Shown here one piece after another: positions 22,491 to 30,530 of a stretch of DNA of 30,530 bases; position 1 is the stretch's first letter; each line of letters begins with the position of its first letter. The translations under genes and the position numbers were made by a program. Source of the stretch: an uncultured Pseudomonadota bacterium. GTDB taxonomy: Bacteria; Pseudomonadota; Alphaproteobacteria; RF32; CAG-239. The notes under the pieces were generated by a model. The model did not search any database. It had not been told where the DNA came from and saw nothing but the letters and a program-made list of their open reading frames with translations. The stretch lies in the NCBI GenBank assembly GCA_902495305.1, contig CABUWG010000024.1:1-30530 (forward strand). Direction: 5' to 3'.

Positions 22491-24961
22491 ACGAGGTTGA
22501 TGATTTTGTTAGGCACCACAATAACCTTCTTCACCTCTTTGCCTTCAAGCTGACGCTTAACGTTTTCAAGAGAAAGAGCGGCTTTTTCAACTTCTTCTTT
22601 TGAGGCGTCTTTCGGCAGGTCAATCGTACCGCGCATTTTGCCGCAGATTTGAACAGCATAAGTCACGGTGTTCTCTTCTGCCAGCTTGGCGTCCCCCTTC
22701 GGCCAGGGCTCCTTGATGGCTAAAGTCGAATGTCCCAGACGAGCCCACATTTCTTCAGCCAGATGCGGTGTAAACGGACACATCAAAAGCAAAAGATTTT
22801 CATAAAGCTCAGGCGCAATCTCTTCCAAAGCAGACAAATGGTTGACGTAAGTCATCAAAGAAGAAACCGCCGTATTAAACTTCATCTGATCGATTCTCTC
22901 GGTCACTTCCAAAATGGTCTTGTGCATCATCTGAATGTCTTTGGCCGAAGCCTTGGCATTTTTGGTAACCTTTCTAAACAGATTATAAATCTTGCCGACA
23001 AAGCGGTACACGCCGTTCAGGCTGTCTTCCGACCACATTGCCACTTGGTCAAACGGCCCGATAAACATTTCATAAAGACGAAAACTGTCCGCACCGTAAT
23101 TGTTGACAATATCATCCGGATTAATCACATTGCCGCGCGATTTTGACATTTTCTCACCGTTCTCGGCTAAAATCATGCCATGAGACGTCCGGCGCTGATA
23201 AGGCTCCTTCATCGGCACATAACCGCAGTCATAAAGAAACTTATGCCAGAAGCGCGAATACAACAGGTGCAGCGTCGTATGTTCCATACCGCCGTTGTAC
23301 CAGTCAACATTCATCCAATAATCCAAAGCCTCTTTGGAAGCAAAAGCCTTGTCATTATGCGGATCGCAATAACGCAGAAAATACCATGACGATCCGGCCC
23401 AGTTCGGCATGACGTCCGTTTCTCTGCGGGCATGGGCGCCACATTTCGGACAAGTTGTATTAACCCAGTCCTCTGCCTTGGCCAAAGGAGAGTCGCCGTT
23501 ATCATTCGGCAGATAGTCGGGAACTTCCGGCAAAGTCAGCGGCAACTGGTCTTCCGGCACCGGCTGCCAGCCGCAATGCTCGCAATAAACCATCGGTATC
23601 GGCTCTCCCCAGTAACGCTGACGGGAGAAGACCCAGTCACGCAGCTTAAAGTTCACCTTAGACTGCCCGAAACCGCCTTTCTCGGCAAAAGCAACCGCCG
23701 CTTTCATGGCGTCCTCTTTGTTCATGCCGTCCATAAAGCCGGAATTGATATGCTCTCCGTCTTCTTCCCAGGCTTTTTCAGAAATATCACCGCCGGCCAA
23801 AACCTGAATAATCGGCAGGTTAAAAGCTTTGGCAAAATCATAGTCACGCTGGTCATGCGCCGGCACCGCCATAATGGCGCCGGTTCCGTATCCGGTCAGA
23901 ACATAATCGGAAATAAACACCGGAATCAAAGCGCCGTTAAACGGATTTCTGGCTTTAATACCTTTAAGCTCGACACCGGTTTTGCTGTCATCCATCGTTC
24001 TCTGCAATTCAGACTTTTTGGCCGTTGCCTCAACATAAGCCTGAATTTCGGACGGATTCTCAAAGCGCGGCATTAATGCCGCAACAAAGTCATGTTCCGG
24101 CGCCATAACCATATAGGTAACGCCAAAAGCCGTATCCGGACGCGTGGTAAAGACCTTGAGCTTTTTGCCGTCCAGCGGATTCCCCTGCGCGTCGGTCAAA
24201 TCAAAATCCAGCTCCGCTCCTTCCGAACGGCCGATCCAGTTAACCTGCTGCGCTTTAACCCTGTCAATAAAGTCCAAATCATCCAAATCATTAATCAGAC
24301 GGTCGGCGTATTTTGTAATCGCCACCATCCACTGCTCTTTATCCTTGCGCACAACCTGCGCTCCGCAACGTTCGCAACAGCCGTTGACAACCTCTTCGTT
24401 CGCCAGACCAACCTTGCAGGACGGACACCAGTTGATGGCCATTTTGTTTTTATAAGCCAGACCTTTTTCAAAAAGCTTGATAAACATCCACTGTGTCCAT
24501 TTATAATATTCCGGATCACAGGTGTTAAAAGCTCTGTCCCAGTCAAAGCTGAACCCGATTGACTTCAGCTGACGGGTAAAGTTTTCAATATTGGCTTTGG
24601 TCGAAACGGCAGGGTGTACGCCCGTCTTAATGGCATAATTCTCTGCCGGCAGGCCGAATGCGTCAAAACCCATCGGATACAAAACATTAAAACCCTGCAT
24701 TCTTTTTTTGCGGGCAACCACATCCAAAGCGGTATAAGAACGCGGATGTCCGACATGCAGGCCGGCACCCGACGGATACGGAAATTCGACCAGAACATAA
24801 TATTTTTCTTTGTTCTTGTCGATATCAACTTTATAAGCCTTTTCCTCGTCCCAGATGCTTTGCCATTTTTTTTCAATCGTCTTAAAATTATAGCGGTCTT
24901 CCATCGCCCATTCTTTGGGCCATTCTTCAAAAGAGCCTTTTCCGCTATATCTGTCAGTCAT
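22484..24961 (-). CDS. leuS: Leucyl-tRNA synthetase
   Basis: 825 residues from the chosen start. HIGH motif as HVGH (GAGLHVGHPRSY), KMSKS in EKMSKSRGN, CP1 editing domain with TTRPDTAFG and MAVPAHDQRDYDFA, zinc-type cysteines in CPSCKVG and CCERC, and a C-terminal anticodon domain. Bacterial length. The ATG at 24961 has only GAGAG upstream; a later ATG at 24904 (MEDRYNFKTIEKKWQ) fits the family start better, so the first 19 residues may be extra. The 3' end runs into palindromic element C. Confidence 0.96.
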   Translation of the reverse strand: MTDRYSGKGSFEEWPKEWAMEDRYNFKTIEKKWQSIWDEEKAYKVDIDKNKEKYYVLVEFPYPSGAGLHVGHPRSYTALDVVARKKRMQGFNVLYPMGFDAFGLPAENYAIKTGVHPAVSTKANIENFTRQLKSIGFSFDWDRAFNTCDPEYYKWTQWMFIKLFEKGLAYKNKMAINWCPSCKVGLANEEVVNGCCERCGAQVVRKDKEQWMVAITKYADRLINDLDDLDFIDRVKAQQVNWIGRSEGAELDFDLTDAQGNPLDGKKLKVFTTRPDTAFGVTYMVMAPEHDFVAALMPRFENPSEIQAYVEATAKKSELQRTMDDSKTGVELKGIKARNPFNGALIPVFISDYVLTGYGTGAIMAVPAHDQRDYDFAKAFNLPIIQVLAGGDISEKAWEEDGEHINSGFMDGMNKEDAMKAAVAFAEKGGFGQSKVNFKLRDWVFSRQRYWGEPIPMVYCEHCGWQPVPEDQLPLTLPEVPDYLPNDNGDSPLAKAEDWVNTTCPKCGAHARRETDVMPNWAGSSWYFLRYCDPHNDKAFASKEALDYWMNVDWYNGGMEHTTLHLLYSRFWHKFLYDCGYVPMKEPYQRRTSHGMILAENGEKMSKSRGNVINPDDIVNNYGADSFRLYEMFIGPFDQVAMWSEDSLNGVYRFVGKIYNLFRKVTKNAKASAKDIQMMHKTILEVTERIDQMKFNTAVSSLMTYVNHLSALEEIAPELYENLLLLMCPFTPHLAEEMWARLGHSTLAIKEPWPKGDAKLAEENTVTYAVQICGKMRGTIDLPKDASKEEVEKAALSLENVKRQLEGKEVKKVIVVPNKIINLVA

Positions 24962-24988
24962 ATTCTCTCTCAATTAATCAAATCAAAA

Positions 24989-25423
24989 CTACTTGTACAA
25001 ACTTGCTCTGTATAACTCCCGAGCTTTCAGGAGGATTCTGTCTTCCATCGCGCTTTGCAGTCGGCTTCCGGCCTCAACGTCATACCATTTTCCGTCTTTC
25101 AGCACTCTTTTTTCAACACTGACCTTAATGCCGTTGCTGCGCAGTTCTTTTGTCAACACCTGAACTTTGACCATAAACAATTCCCGCGGATAGCCTTCCA
25201 TTCTGAACCAGTCGGTCACAATCAGCCCCTTGGCCGGATTCTCGGTTTTCAACGGCGTAAAGCTCATTCTCTCCAGCGCGGCGCGCCACAAAAACTCATT
25301 CACCGGCAGTTCTTTGACCGCTTCCGGCTTTTTGTGATCAGCCCACGGATTCATCCACGAAAAATATGAGCAGCCACTGGTCATCATCACCACCGCCAGC
25401 AAAGTCAAAAGTGTTTTTTTCAT
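24989..25423 (-). CDS. DUF3576-type lipoprotein
   Basis: 144 residues. Signal peptide with lipobox TSGC (Cys18). The mature part has EFLWRAALERMSF, LIVTDWF and VSVEKRVLKDGKWYDVEA, the pattern of the alphaproteobacterial DUF3576 family found upstream of leuS. Probably an outer-membrane or periplasmic lipoprotein; function unknown. Start at 25423 follows AAGGAA and begins the signal peptide; a longer in-frame start is rejected. leuS follows after 27 bases, so they are one operon. Confidence 0.85.
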   Translation of the reverse strand: MKKTLLTLLAVVMMTSGCSYFSWMNPWADHKKPEAVKELPVNEFLWRAALERMSFTPLKTENPAKGLIVTDWFRMEGYPRELFMVKVQVLTKELRSNGIKVSVEKRVLKDGKWYDVEAGSRLQSAMEDRILLKARELYRASLYK

Positions 25424-25570
25424 TTTATTACATTCCTTAAAAAACAAAGTTTTGCTCAGGTTATAATAAATTCTCCCAAAAAACAAGAGTCCAAAATAAA
25501 AATTTCACACTTGTAATTATGGCGGAATCTCACTAAAATAACGCCCGATAACTCACTAAAGGGAAAAAAT

Positions 25571-26863
25571 ATGAATGACCCCCGCCGTCTGGCCGTTGAA
25601 ACGCTGCAAAACATTTTGGAAAACAAACGCTTTTTCAATGAGATAAAAAAAGAAGAAGCCTTTGCCGCCCAAAAAGAACAGGCCTTTTTAAATATGCTGA
25701 TTCTCACGGCATTGCGCCGTTTGGTCTTTCTGCAAAAGGTCATTTCCGCTTTTGCCGCCAAAAAACTGCCGGACAAACATGCTTTTGCCCGCCATGCCCT
25801 GATACTCGCCGCGGCAGAACTTCTGTTTCTGGAAACGCCGGATTACGCCGTCCTTAACAGCTATGTCAATCTGGTAAAAAAACAAAATGACAAATATGTC
25901 GCCGGCTTTGTGAACGCGGTTCTGCGCAAAATTGCCGCTGCCAAAGAAGAGCTGCTGAATGCCGACAACGGCATTTTCTTTCCCGAAAGCTTTCGCAAAC
26001 TTCTGCAAAAGGATTATACGGCGGAACAAATTTCACGCATTGAAACCGCCGCCGCCAATGAAACCCCGCTTGACTTAACCGTCAAAACCAATCCCGAATT
26101 CTGGGCCGAAAAGCTCGGAGGCACTTTGCTGCCCAACGGCACCGTCCGTTTGGAAAACACCGGCAAAATCGAAAAACTGACAGGATACAAAGACGGAAGC
26201 TGGTGGGTTCAGGACTTCTCCGCCTCTCTGGCAGCCATGGCTTTAAGCAAACCGCAAAATAAAAACATTCTTGACCTTTGTGCCGCCCCCGGCGGAAAAA
26301 CCGCCCAGCTTCTTGTTGCCGGCGCACAAGTGACCTCTCTTGACATTTCGGAAGACCGCCTTAAAACCCTGAGCGAAAATATTCACCGCCTGCAGCTTCC
26401 GACACCGAGGATTCTCTGCGCCGATGCACTGGCTTATCTGGAAGACGCGACCGAAACTTATGACGCCGTTTTGCTGGACGCTCCCTGCTCGGCAACAGGA
26501 ACTTTGCGCCGCCACCCAGAAATCGTGCATATCAAAAAAGCCGCAGACATTCAAAAAATGGCCGTCCTGCAAAAACAAATCCTTGAAAAAATTTCCAAAG
26601 CAATAAAAACCGGCGGCGAATTGATTTACTGCACTTGCTCCATTGCCAAAAGCGAAGGCGAACATCAAATAAAAGCCTTTCTGCAGCAACATGCCGAATT
26701 TCGCATTATCCCGCTTTCGGCAGAAAATTTTTCGGCTTTCTCGGGACAACTGCCTGACGACATGTTCACGCCGGAGGGTTTTGTCCGCACGCTGCCTTAT
26801 CATCTTTCGGCACAAGGCGGCGCCGATTCCTTCTTTATTGCCAAATTGCAAAAGGTAAAATAA
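25571..26863 (+). CDS. rsmB: 16S rRNA m5C967-type methyltransferase RsmB
   Basis: 430 residues. An N-terminal NusB-like domain (about 1-135) is followed by a Rossmann methyltransferase: CAAPGGKTAQLL for SAM, LDAPCSATGTLRRHPE (motif IV Cys) and YCTCSIAKSEGE (motif VI, nucleophile Cys). It makes 5-methylcytosine in small-subunit rRNA. Start preceded by AAAGGGAA. The next gene begins 3 bases after its stop. Confidence 0.93.
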   Translation: MNDPRRLAVETLQNILENKRFFNEIKKEEAFAAQKEQAFLNMLILTALRRLVFLQKVISAFAAKKLPDKHAFARHALILAAAELLFLETPDYAVLNSYVNLVKKQNDKYVAGFVNAVLRKIAAAKEELLNADNGIFFPESFRKLLQKDYTAEQISRIETAAANETPLDLTVKTNPEFWAEKLGGTLLPNGTVRLENTGKIEKLTGYKDGSWWVQDFSASLAAMALSKPQNKNILDLCAAPGGKTAQLLVAGAQVTSLDISEDRLKTLSENIHRLQLPTPRILCADALAYLEDATETYDAVLLDAPCSATGTLRRHPEIVHIKKAADIQKMAVLQKQILEKISKAIKTGGELIYCTCSIAKSEGEHQIKAFLQQHAEFRIIPLSAENFSAFSGQLPDDMFTPEGFVRTLPYHLSAQGGADSFFIAKLQKVK

Positions 26864-26866
26864 ATC

Positions 26867-27775
26867 ATGGCTGACACAGAAGAAAAAACATCCGCTGCCA
26901 AACCGCCGGTTTATATTCTCGGCAATACCCCGCTCGGCCAATTCCTTGCGGCCAAATTTATTCTCAACGGCGAAAATGCGGTTATAATCGCACCCAAACA
27001 AAGCTGTCCGACGGAAATTGAAGTCAGCCTGCGGGAAGAGCACAGCCTGAAAAAACAAAAAGTCAGCATTCCCTGTCGGCACTATTCCTCGGAAAAAGCC
27101 AAAATGCTGATTATAACGTCACCAAACAGCCGCCTGAAATCAGAATTAATGCTGTTGTCCGCCACACATTTTTCTTCGGCTCCGGTTATTGTTTTTTCCA
27201 TGATTTCAGACTTTCGGATTATAGAAAGCCTGCTCAAACACAGCACCGTCAGAGCCTGCTTCGACGGCTGGCTGCAAACCAAAGACAACCAGATTTTTAT
27301 CTTGGGCGGCGAACCGCAGGTGACTTTGTCCAAACCATTCAATACGCTGGAATATTCGCTCAAGGCCTTAAGTTATTTTCACGGTGCCGAAATTTTATGC
27401 CAAACCTGCGAAGACAAAAATCAGGTCTTCTGGCAGGCTTTTGCCGGATATGCCGTTTCCGCCCTTGCCTCGGCCCGCTACCGGCAAAGTATTTTTAACA
27501 TTTTGAAAAACAAAGACAAACAAAACCTGATTGAAAACGCCGTTAATGAAATCTGCGCTTTGGCCGCGGCGGAAAACATAACTCTGACATCAGAGGAAAT
27601 CCTGAAAAAAATTTATAATACGCCGATAAACTACACTTATGATACACAAACCCCCGGCGATTCGTCCGAAAGGGAACTCTATAACATTCACGACATCGTT
27701 ACCAATGCCGCCCGTCGGCACAACCTTGCGATTCCGGCATTAAAGCAGCTGCGTCCCCAAGATATCTCCGTATAA
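26867..27775 (+). CDS. Ketopantoate reductase-like protein, probably not catalytic
   Basis: 302 residues. N-terminal Rossmann motif YILGNTPLGQFLAAKF, followed by INGENAVIIA-like strand order, and a C-terminal helical half that looks like the ApbA/PanE C-domain. Where KPR enzymes have a W-x-K motif and conserved Asn, I read FWQAFAGYAVSALA, so the catalytic Lys seems lost. The glycine motif is also altered (GNTPLG for GAGAIG). It may bind NADPH without acting as PanE. Directly downstream of rsmB. Confidence 0.6.
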   Translation: MADTEEKTSAAKPPVYILGNTPLGQFLAAKFILNGENAVIIAPKQSCPTEIEVSLREEHSLKKQKVSIPCRHYSSEKAKMLIITSPNSRLKSELMLLSATHFSSAPVIVFSMISDFRIIESLLKHSTVRACFDGWLQTKDNQIFILGGEPQVTLSKPFNTLEYSLKALSYFHGAEILCQTCEDKNQVFWQAFAGYAVSALASARYRQSIFNILKNKDKQNLIENAVNEICALAAAENITLTSEEILKKIYNTPINYTYDTQTPGDSSERELYNIHDIVTNAARRHNLAIPALKQLRPQDISV

Positions 27776-27789
27776 AAACATATTGATTG

Positions 27790-27817
27790 TTGAACAAATA
27801 AATTAATGAGTTACAAT
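27790..27817 (+). promoter_or_regulatory. Promoter before GT4-like gene
   Basis: TTGAAC, 16 bases, TACAAT, about 28 bases before the next ATG. It would allow the last two genes to be transcribed apart from rsmB. Confidence 0.45.
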
Positions 27818-27845
27818 AGTCTGAAAAATCAGAAAGACTCAGACA

Positions 27846-28916
27846 ATGAATTTTGAAAACACTCTTTTGATAATCTGCACAGCCGCAAGCTTTTTCTTGG
27901 GCTTTGGCTGTTTTTATATCCTGAACCGGCTGCGGATTGCCCAAAGCAAAACCCCGTTTTCACCATTTGTCATCATCCTCGGCATCTTTGCCGCATTTGC
28001 TCTGGGATTAAGTATTGCTTTCCGGCAGGACAATGACTTTATAAACGAATATGTTTTCTGGGAACTTCCGGCGCTTCTAACCGCTTCTGCCGTCATTTTT
28101 TATGTTGCTTCCCGATTTGGCACCCAATATATCTGCCTGACGATTTTAAGCTGCGCCGCGGTTTTAAGCCTGTTCATGCCGCAGGATATTTCCGTATTTT
28201 CCCAAATTCCGCCGGTTTTCAGCATCCCGCTGATGATTCTGCTCTGGTTTTTATTCAGCTTCCTGTACCGTTTTTTAAACGGCATTGAAACCGTTGCCGG
28301 ACTGCACGCTATGGCGGTCTGTACCGGTATATTCTTTTTATCTCTGGCAGCGGCATTGCCTTTCCTGCTCGGTGCTGTCGCCTTGACATTGGCCGCCGTT
28401 ACGGCCGCATTTCTGGTTTTCAACTGGTATCCGGCACGACTGCAATTGTCCGAAGCCGGTTGTACGGCTCTGGGATTTTTGCTCGGCGGCCTTGTTTTTC
28501 GTGCCGTTTCCGAAGGAGCCGCGCCCAGTGTTATCATTTTTAACATGTTCTATATTATAGAAATCTGCTGGGCATTGCTGCAAACCCTGTTCTTAAAAGA
28601 CAAATATGCCGACATCGTTGCCAATACCGCTTATTTTCAGGCCAATGTTTCCGGCCTTTCTCCGGAAAATATCACCAACAATATTTTGCGGTTGGAAATC
28701 GTTATGATCGTCTTGGGCTATTTTGAAGCCTATTCCTCAAATATCTATTCCATTCCGGTCTTAAGCGCAATCATTACCGTCTGGTATTTGAGCAAAGTAA
28801 AAAACTGGCAGGATGCCAATCAGAGCTTTCGTGAAATGAACCGTAACGTCTTTAAAGAAATTAAAAACAATTTTGAAGAAATCAAAGATACCATAAACAA
28901 GGACAAAGAAAACTGA
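27846..28916 (+). CDS. MraY/WecA-like membrane protein lacking catalytic motifs
   Basis: 356 residues with about ten membrane spans and a charged, helical C-terminal tail (about 310-356). Segment order follows GT4 enzymes that load lipid carriers: IPLMILLWFLFSFLYRFLNG then ETVAGLHAM stands where NxxDGxDGLAAG is expected. FNWYPARLQLSEAGCTALGF stands for FxPARIFMGDSGSLFLGF, and GLSPENITNNILRL follows where the His loop should be. The catalytic Asp residues and the His-rich loop are not seen. Likely a pseudoenzyme. Stop overlaps the next ATG (TGATG). Confidence 0.6.
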   Translation: MNFENTLLIICTAASFFLGFGCFYILNRLRIAQSKTPFSPFVIILGIFAAFALGLSIAFRQDNDFINEYVFWELPALLTASAVIFYVASRFGTQYICLTILSCAAVLSLFMPQDISVFSQIPPVFSIPLMILLWFLFSFLYRFLNGIETVAGLHAMAVCTGIFFLSLAAALPFLLGAVALTLAAVTAAFLVFNWYPARLQLSEAGCTALGFLLGGLVFRAVSEGAAPSVIIFNMFYIIEICWALLQTLFLKDKYADIVANTAYFQANVSGLSPENITNNILRLEIVMIVLGYFEAYSSNIYSIPVLSAIITVWYLSKVKNWQDANQSFREMNRNVFKEIKNNFEEIKDTINKDKEN

Positions 28917-30280
28917 TGCGGCTGACAGATTTTGTTCATAAAATTTTTCATTCTCATCCGGACCGAATAAATCCGGCCGCAAACGCCATGGATTTAATAA
29001 AGTTTAAGATTGTCGTCGTTGAATTTTCAGAAAACATAGAAAGCAACAGCGGAGAGGTGATTGCCCGCCTGCTCAGCAGCAAAGACGGTCTGGAAGTTTC
29101 TTATTTTGACGAGCCTTTTTCTAAAACGTTTTTAAATCTGGAAAGCCGGACGCTCTTTGACCTTATTGACCGCGGCCAGACCATTTTGGATAAAACACAG
29201 GCCGACGTTCTGATCTGGGGCTATCGCGAAGGCAGCAAAATCAGACTCAATTTTCAAACCGAAAAACAATACGAAAATGAAGACTGTGCCTTTGTTTCTT
29301 TGCTTGACAGTCTGTATATTCCGGCAGAACTTCTTTCTTCCGGACAACCGATGCCGCCGGCCGTCAGCAACCTGATTTACGGTGCGGTCGTCAGCTCGCT
29401 GAATACTTTTTCCCGCGAGAAAAAAATTCAAAAAAGATACCTGCTCAAAAGGATTATCAGCTTTTTAACCAAAGACGATTCGGCTAAAAACCTTTCAATC
29501 GAATACATGCCCTACATCATGAATTTTCTGGGCATTATCTACCTGAGCTATTGTTTTGACCGCGGTCAGGGCAAAGATTTCAAAATCGTCAAAAACTTGT
29601 TCGATACGGCCTTAAAACATCAGGATCTGATAACCGCGCCAATCCATTTGGGCTGTATTTACAACCACCTCGGCCAATTGTACGACTGTTCCACCAAATA
29701 CATTCCCAAACAGTCTGCCCGCCACTTCAAAGAGGCAATCAACTATTACCGGCAGGCACAACGCTACTTAAGCAAATATAACTATCCTTATGACTACGGT
29801 TATATTTCATATAAGCTGTCACATTTGTTTTTAAGCTATTGGCTGTATAAAGAAGACATTCAGGCACTGCGCGACGCTGTTTTTCAATTGCGGGAAACCG
29901 AAAAAATTTATACCTTGTCTTTGTTTCCGGAATTCTGGGCACAGATTCAAAGTGAACTGGGCTATATGCTGGGACTTCTCGGCAACTTTACCAAAAGCGA
30001 AGAAATTTCGGAACTGGCAATCTCCAGCTATAAAAACCAGCAAAAAGTTATCACCGAACGCCGCAAACCGCTGGAATGGGCCAAGAGTCAGGAACATATC
30101 GGCGAAATCTATTACCGGCTCGGAAAAAACGCCGGCGACAAAGCCTTGCTGGAAGAAGCTTTGGAATATTTCCACGACGCCTTATATGTTTTTGAAAACG
30201 CGGATAACATAGAAGAAACCCGCAAAATCACGGCCGACATCGCCAAAACCAGCCAAAGCCTGAGCCTGCTGGAAGAATAA
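28916..30280 (+). CDS. TPR-repeat protein with N-terminal alpha/beta domain
   Basis: 454 residues. Residues about 28-140 form an alpha/beta domain (FKIVVVEFSENIES, GLEVSYFDE, ADVLIWGYREGSKIRLNF) seen in front of TPR arrays in Rhodospirillales-type proteins. From about 200 to 440 there are TPR-like helices (for example EWAKSQEHIGEIYYRLGKN and LEEALEYFHDALYVFEN). No signal peptide or membrane span, so cytosolic. Coupled to the GT4-like gene by a one-base overlap, which suggests the two products act together. TPR proteins are scaffolds; partner unknown. Confidence 0.75.
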   Translation: MRLTDFVHKIFHSHPDRINPAANAMDLIKFKIVVVEFSENIESNSGEVIARLLSSKDGLEVSYFDEPFSKTFLNLESRTLFDLIDRGQTILDKTQADVLIWGYREGSKIRLNFQTEKQYENEDCAFVSLLDSLYIPAELLSSGQPMPPAVSNLIYGAVVSSLNTFSREKKIQKRYLLKRIISFLTKDDSAKNLSIEYMPYIMNFLGIIYLSYCFDRGQGKDFKIVKNLFDTALKHQDLITAPIHLGCIYNHLGQLYDCSTKYIPKQSARHFKEAINYYRQAQRYLSKYNYPYDYGYISYKLSHLFLSYWLYKEDIQALRDAVFQLRETEKIYTLSLFPEFWAQIQSELGYMLGLLGNFTKSEEISELAISSYKNQQKVITERRKPLEWAKSQEHIGEIYYRLGKNAGDKALLEEALEYFHDALYVFENADNIEETRKITADIAKTSQSLSLLEE

Positions 30281-30298
30281 TTTGTTCCATCTGCAAAA

Positions 30299-30332
30299 GC
30301 GTGAGTAACCAAAGCGCGCTTAAATGCCTAAG
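30299..30332. repeat. Intergenic repeat R2, right copy
   Basis: 28 of 34 bases identical to 237-270, same orientation. It leads straight into repeat R1, whereas at the left end R2 follows R1. Confidence 0.6.
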
Positions 30333-30530
30333 TTGACACCGCCCGATTACCGAATGATTTCTTAGCTTTTGGCCCAAAGAGGTGAATTTGAAGCACATTC
30401 CTTCCGTTCGACACGATTGGGTCCCCTTTGCGAATGGCTTAGGTTTTGTTCCAAAAACCGAAAGTGAAGCCCCTTTTCCCCTCAAGCTTGAGGGGTTAGG
30501 GGAGTTGACTCGCCCGATTACCGAATGATT
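30333..30530. repeat. Intergenic repeat R1, right copies
   Basis: One full copy (about 30341-30510) similar to 1-160, and the start of a second copy. GCCCGATTACCGAATGATT occurs at 30341 and again at 30512, a period of 171 bases, and the window ends inside the second copy. A perfect palindrome CCCCTCAAGCTTGAGGGG lies at 30478-30495. No coding sequence. Confidence 0.75.

Noticed and set aside
22225..22521. 98-residue minus-strand frame downstream of leuS
   Set aside because: Overlaps the leuS 3' end and element C; no ribosome site; explained by the repeat.
26243..27082. 279-residue minus-strand frame
   Set aside because: Antisense to rsmB, whose motifs and length are certain; no domain in the antisense product.
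1..30530. Circular plasmid or phage cut at a terminal repeat
   Set aside because: End sequences are related but not identical, and the gene content (dnaB, leuS, holA, rpmH, yidC) is chromosomal.

Overview
The window reads as a piece of an alphaproteobacterial chromosome of moderate GC. The order rpmH-rnpA-yidD-yidC-engB, the order DUF3576 lipoprotein-leuS-lptE-holA, an Mla-type lipid transporter whose permease carries an N-terminal STAS domain, and a membrane pyrophosphatase fit Rhodospirillales-like Alphaproteobacteria. A gut or other host-associated lineage is my guess from overall gene style; no rRNA gene is present to place it. lptE and the Mla genes show a Gram-negative outer membrane.

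Layout. 1-610: intergenic repeats only. 611-3022 (-): membrane pyrophosphatase hppA. 3252-3509 (+): small lipoprotein. 3578-5170 (-): membrane-anchored GH108-type lysozyme. 5266-5813 (-): a compact copper-type module (metallothionein-like gene, csoR, promoter with two CsoR-like operators), divergent from a pirin gene (5892-6599, +). 6705-6965: small acidic protein. 7128-10315 (+): mlaE-mlaF-mlaD-lipoprotein operon. 10370-11344 (-): HSL-family esterase. 11345-12665: small accessory patch with a DUF805 remnant, an AT-rich gene for a CxxC membrane protein, strong palindromes, a duplicated tRNA 3' end and tRNA-Arg(CCG). 12815-18685 (+): rpmB, dnaB, a solitary VirB2-like pilin gene, a possible structured RNA, then rpmH-rnpA-yidD-yidC-engB. 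18854-19021: 55-residue membrane protein. 19065-20588: methyltransferase, DUF378 and DUF2062 genes. 20652-25423 (-): DUF3576 lipoprotein, leuS, lptE, holA. 25571-30280 (+): rsmB, a ketopantoate-reductase-like protein, a GT4/MraY-like membrane protein and a TPR protein. 30281-30530: repeats related to those at the left end.

Working together: rpmH/rnpA/yidD/yidC/engB serve ribosome, RNase P and membrane-protein biogenesis. mlaEFD plus its lipoprotein and lptE serve the outer membrane. csoR and the metallothionein-like gene look like a self-contained metal-sensing and buffering unit.

Most unusual points: (1) a family of nested palindromic elements whose stems differ in sequence between copies but stay complementary, with a conserved 30-31 base apex, found 3' of hppA and 3' of leuS, where the leuS stop codon lies inside the outer stem; (2) the csoR/metallothionein unit with one operator placed between -35 and -10; (3) two adjacent genes whose products keep the fold of a ketopantoate reductase and of an MraY/WecA enzyme but appear to have lost the catalytic residues, followed by a TPR protein; (4) a three-way-junction structure upstream of rpmH; (5) related repeats at both window ends, which suggests the contig was cut at repeats.
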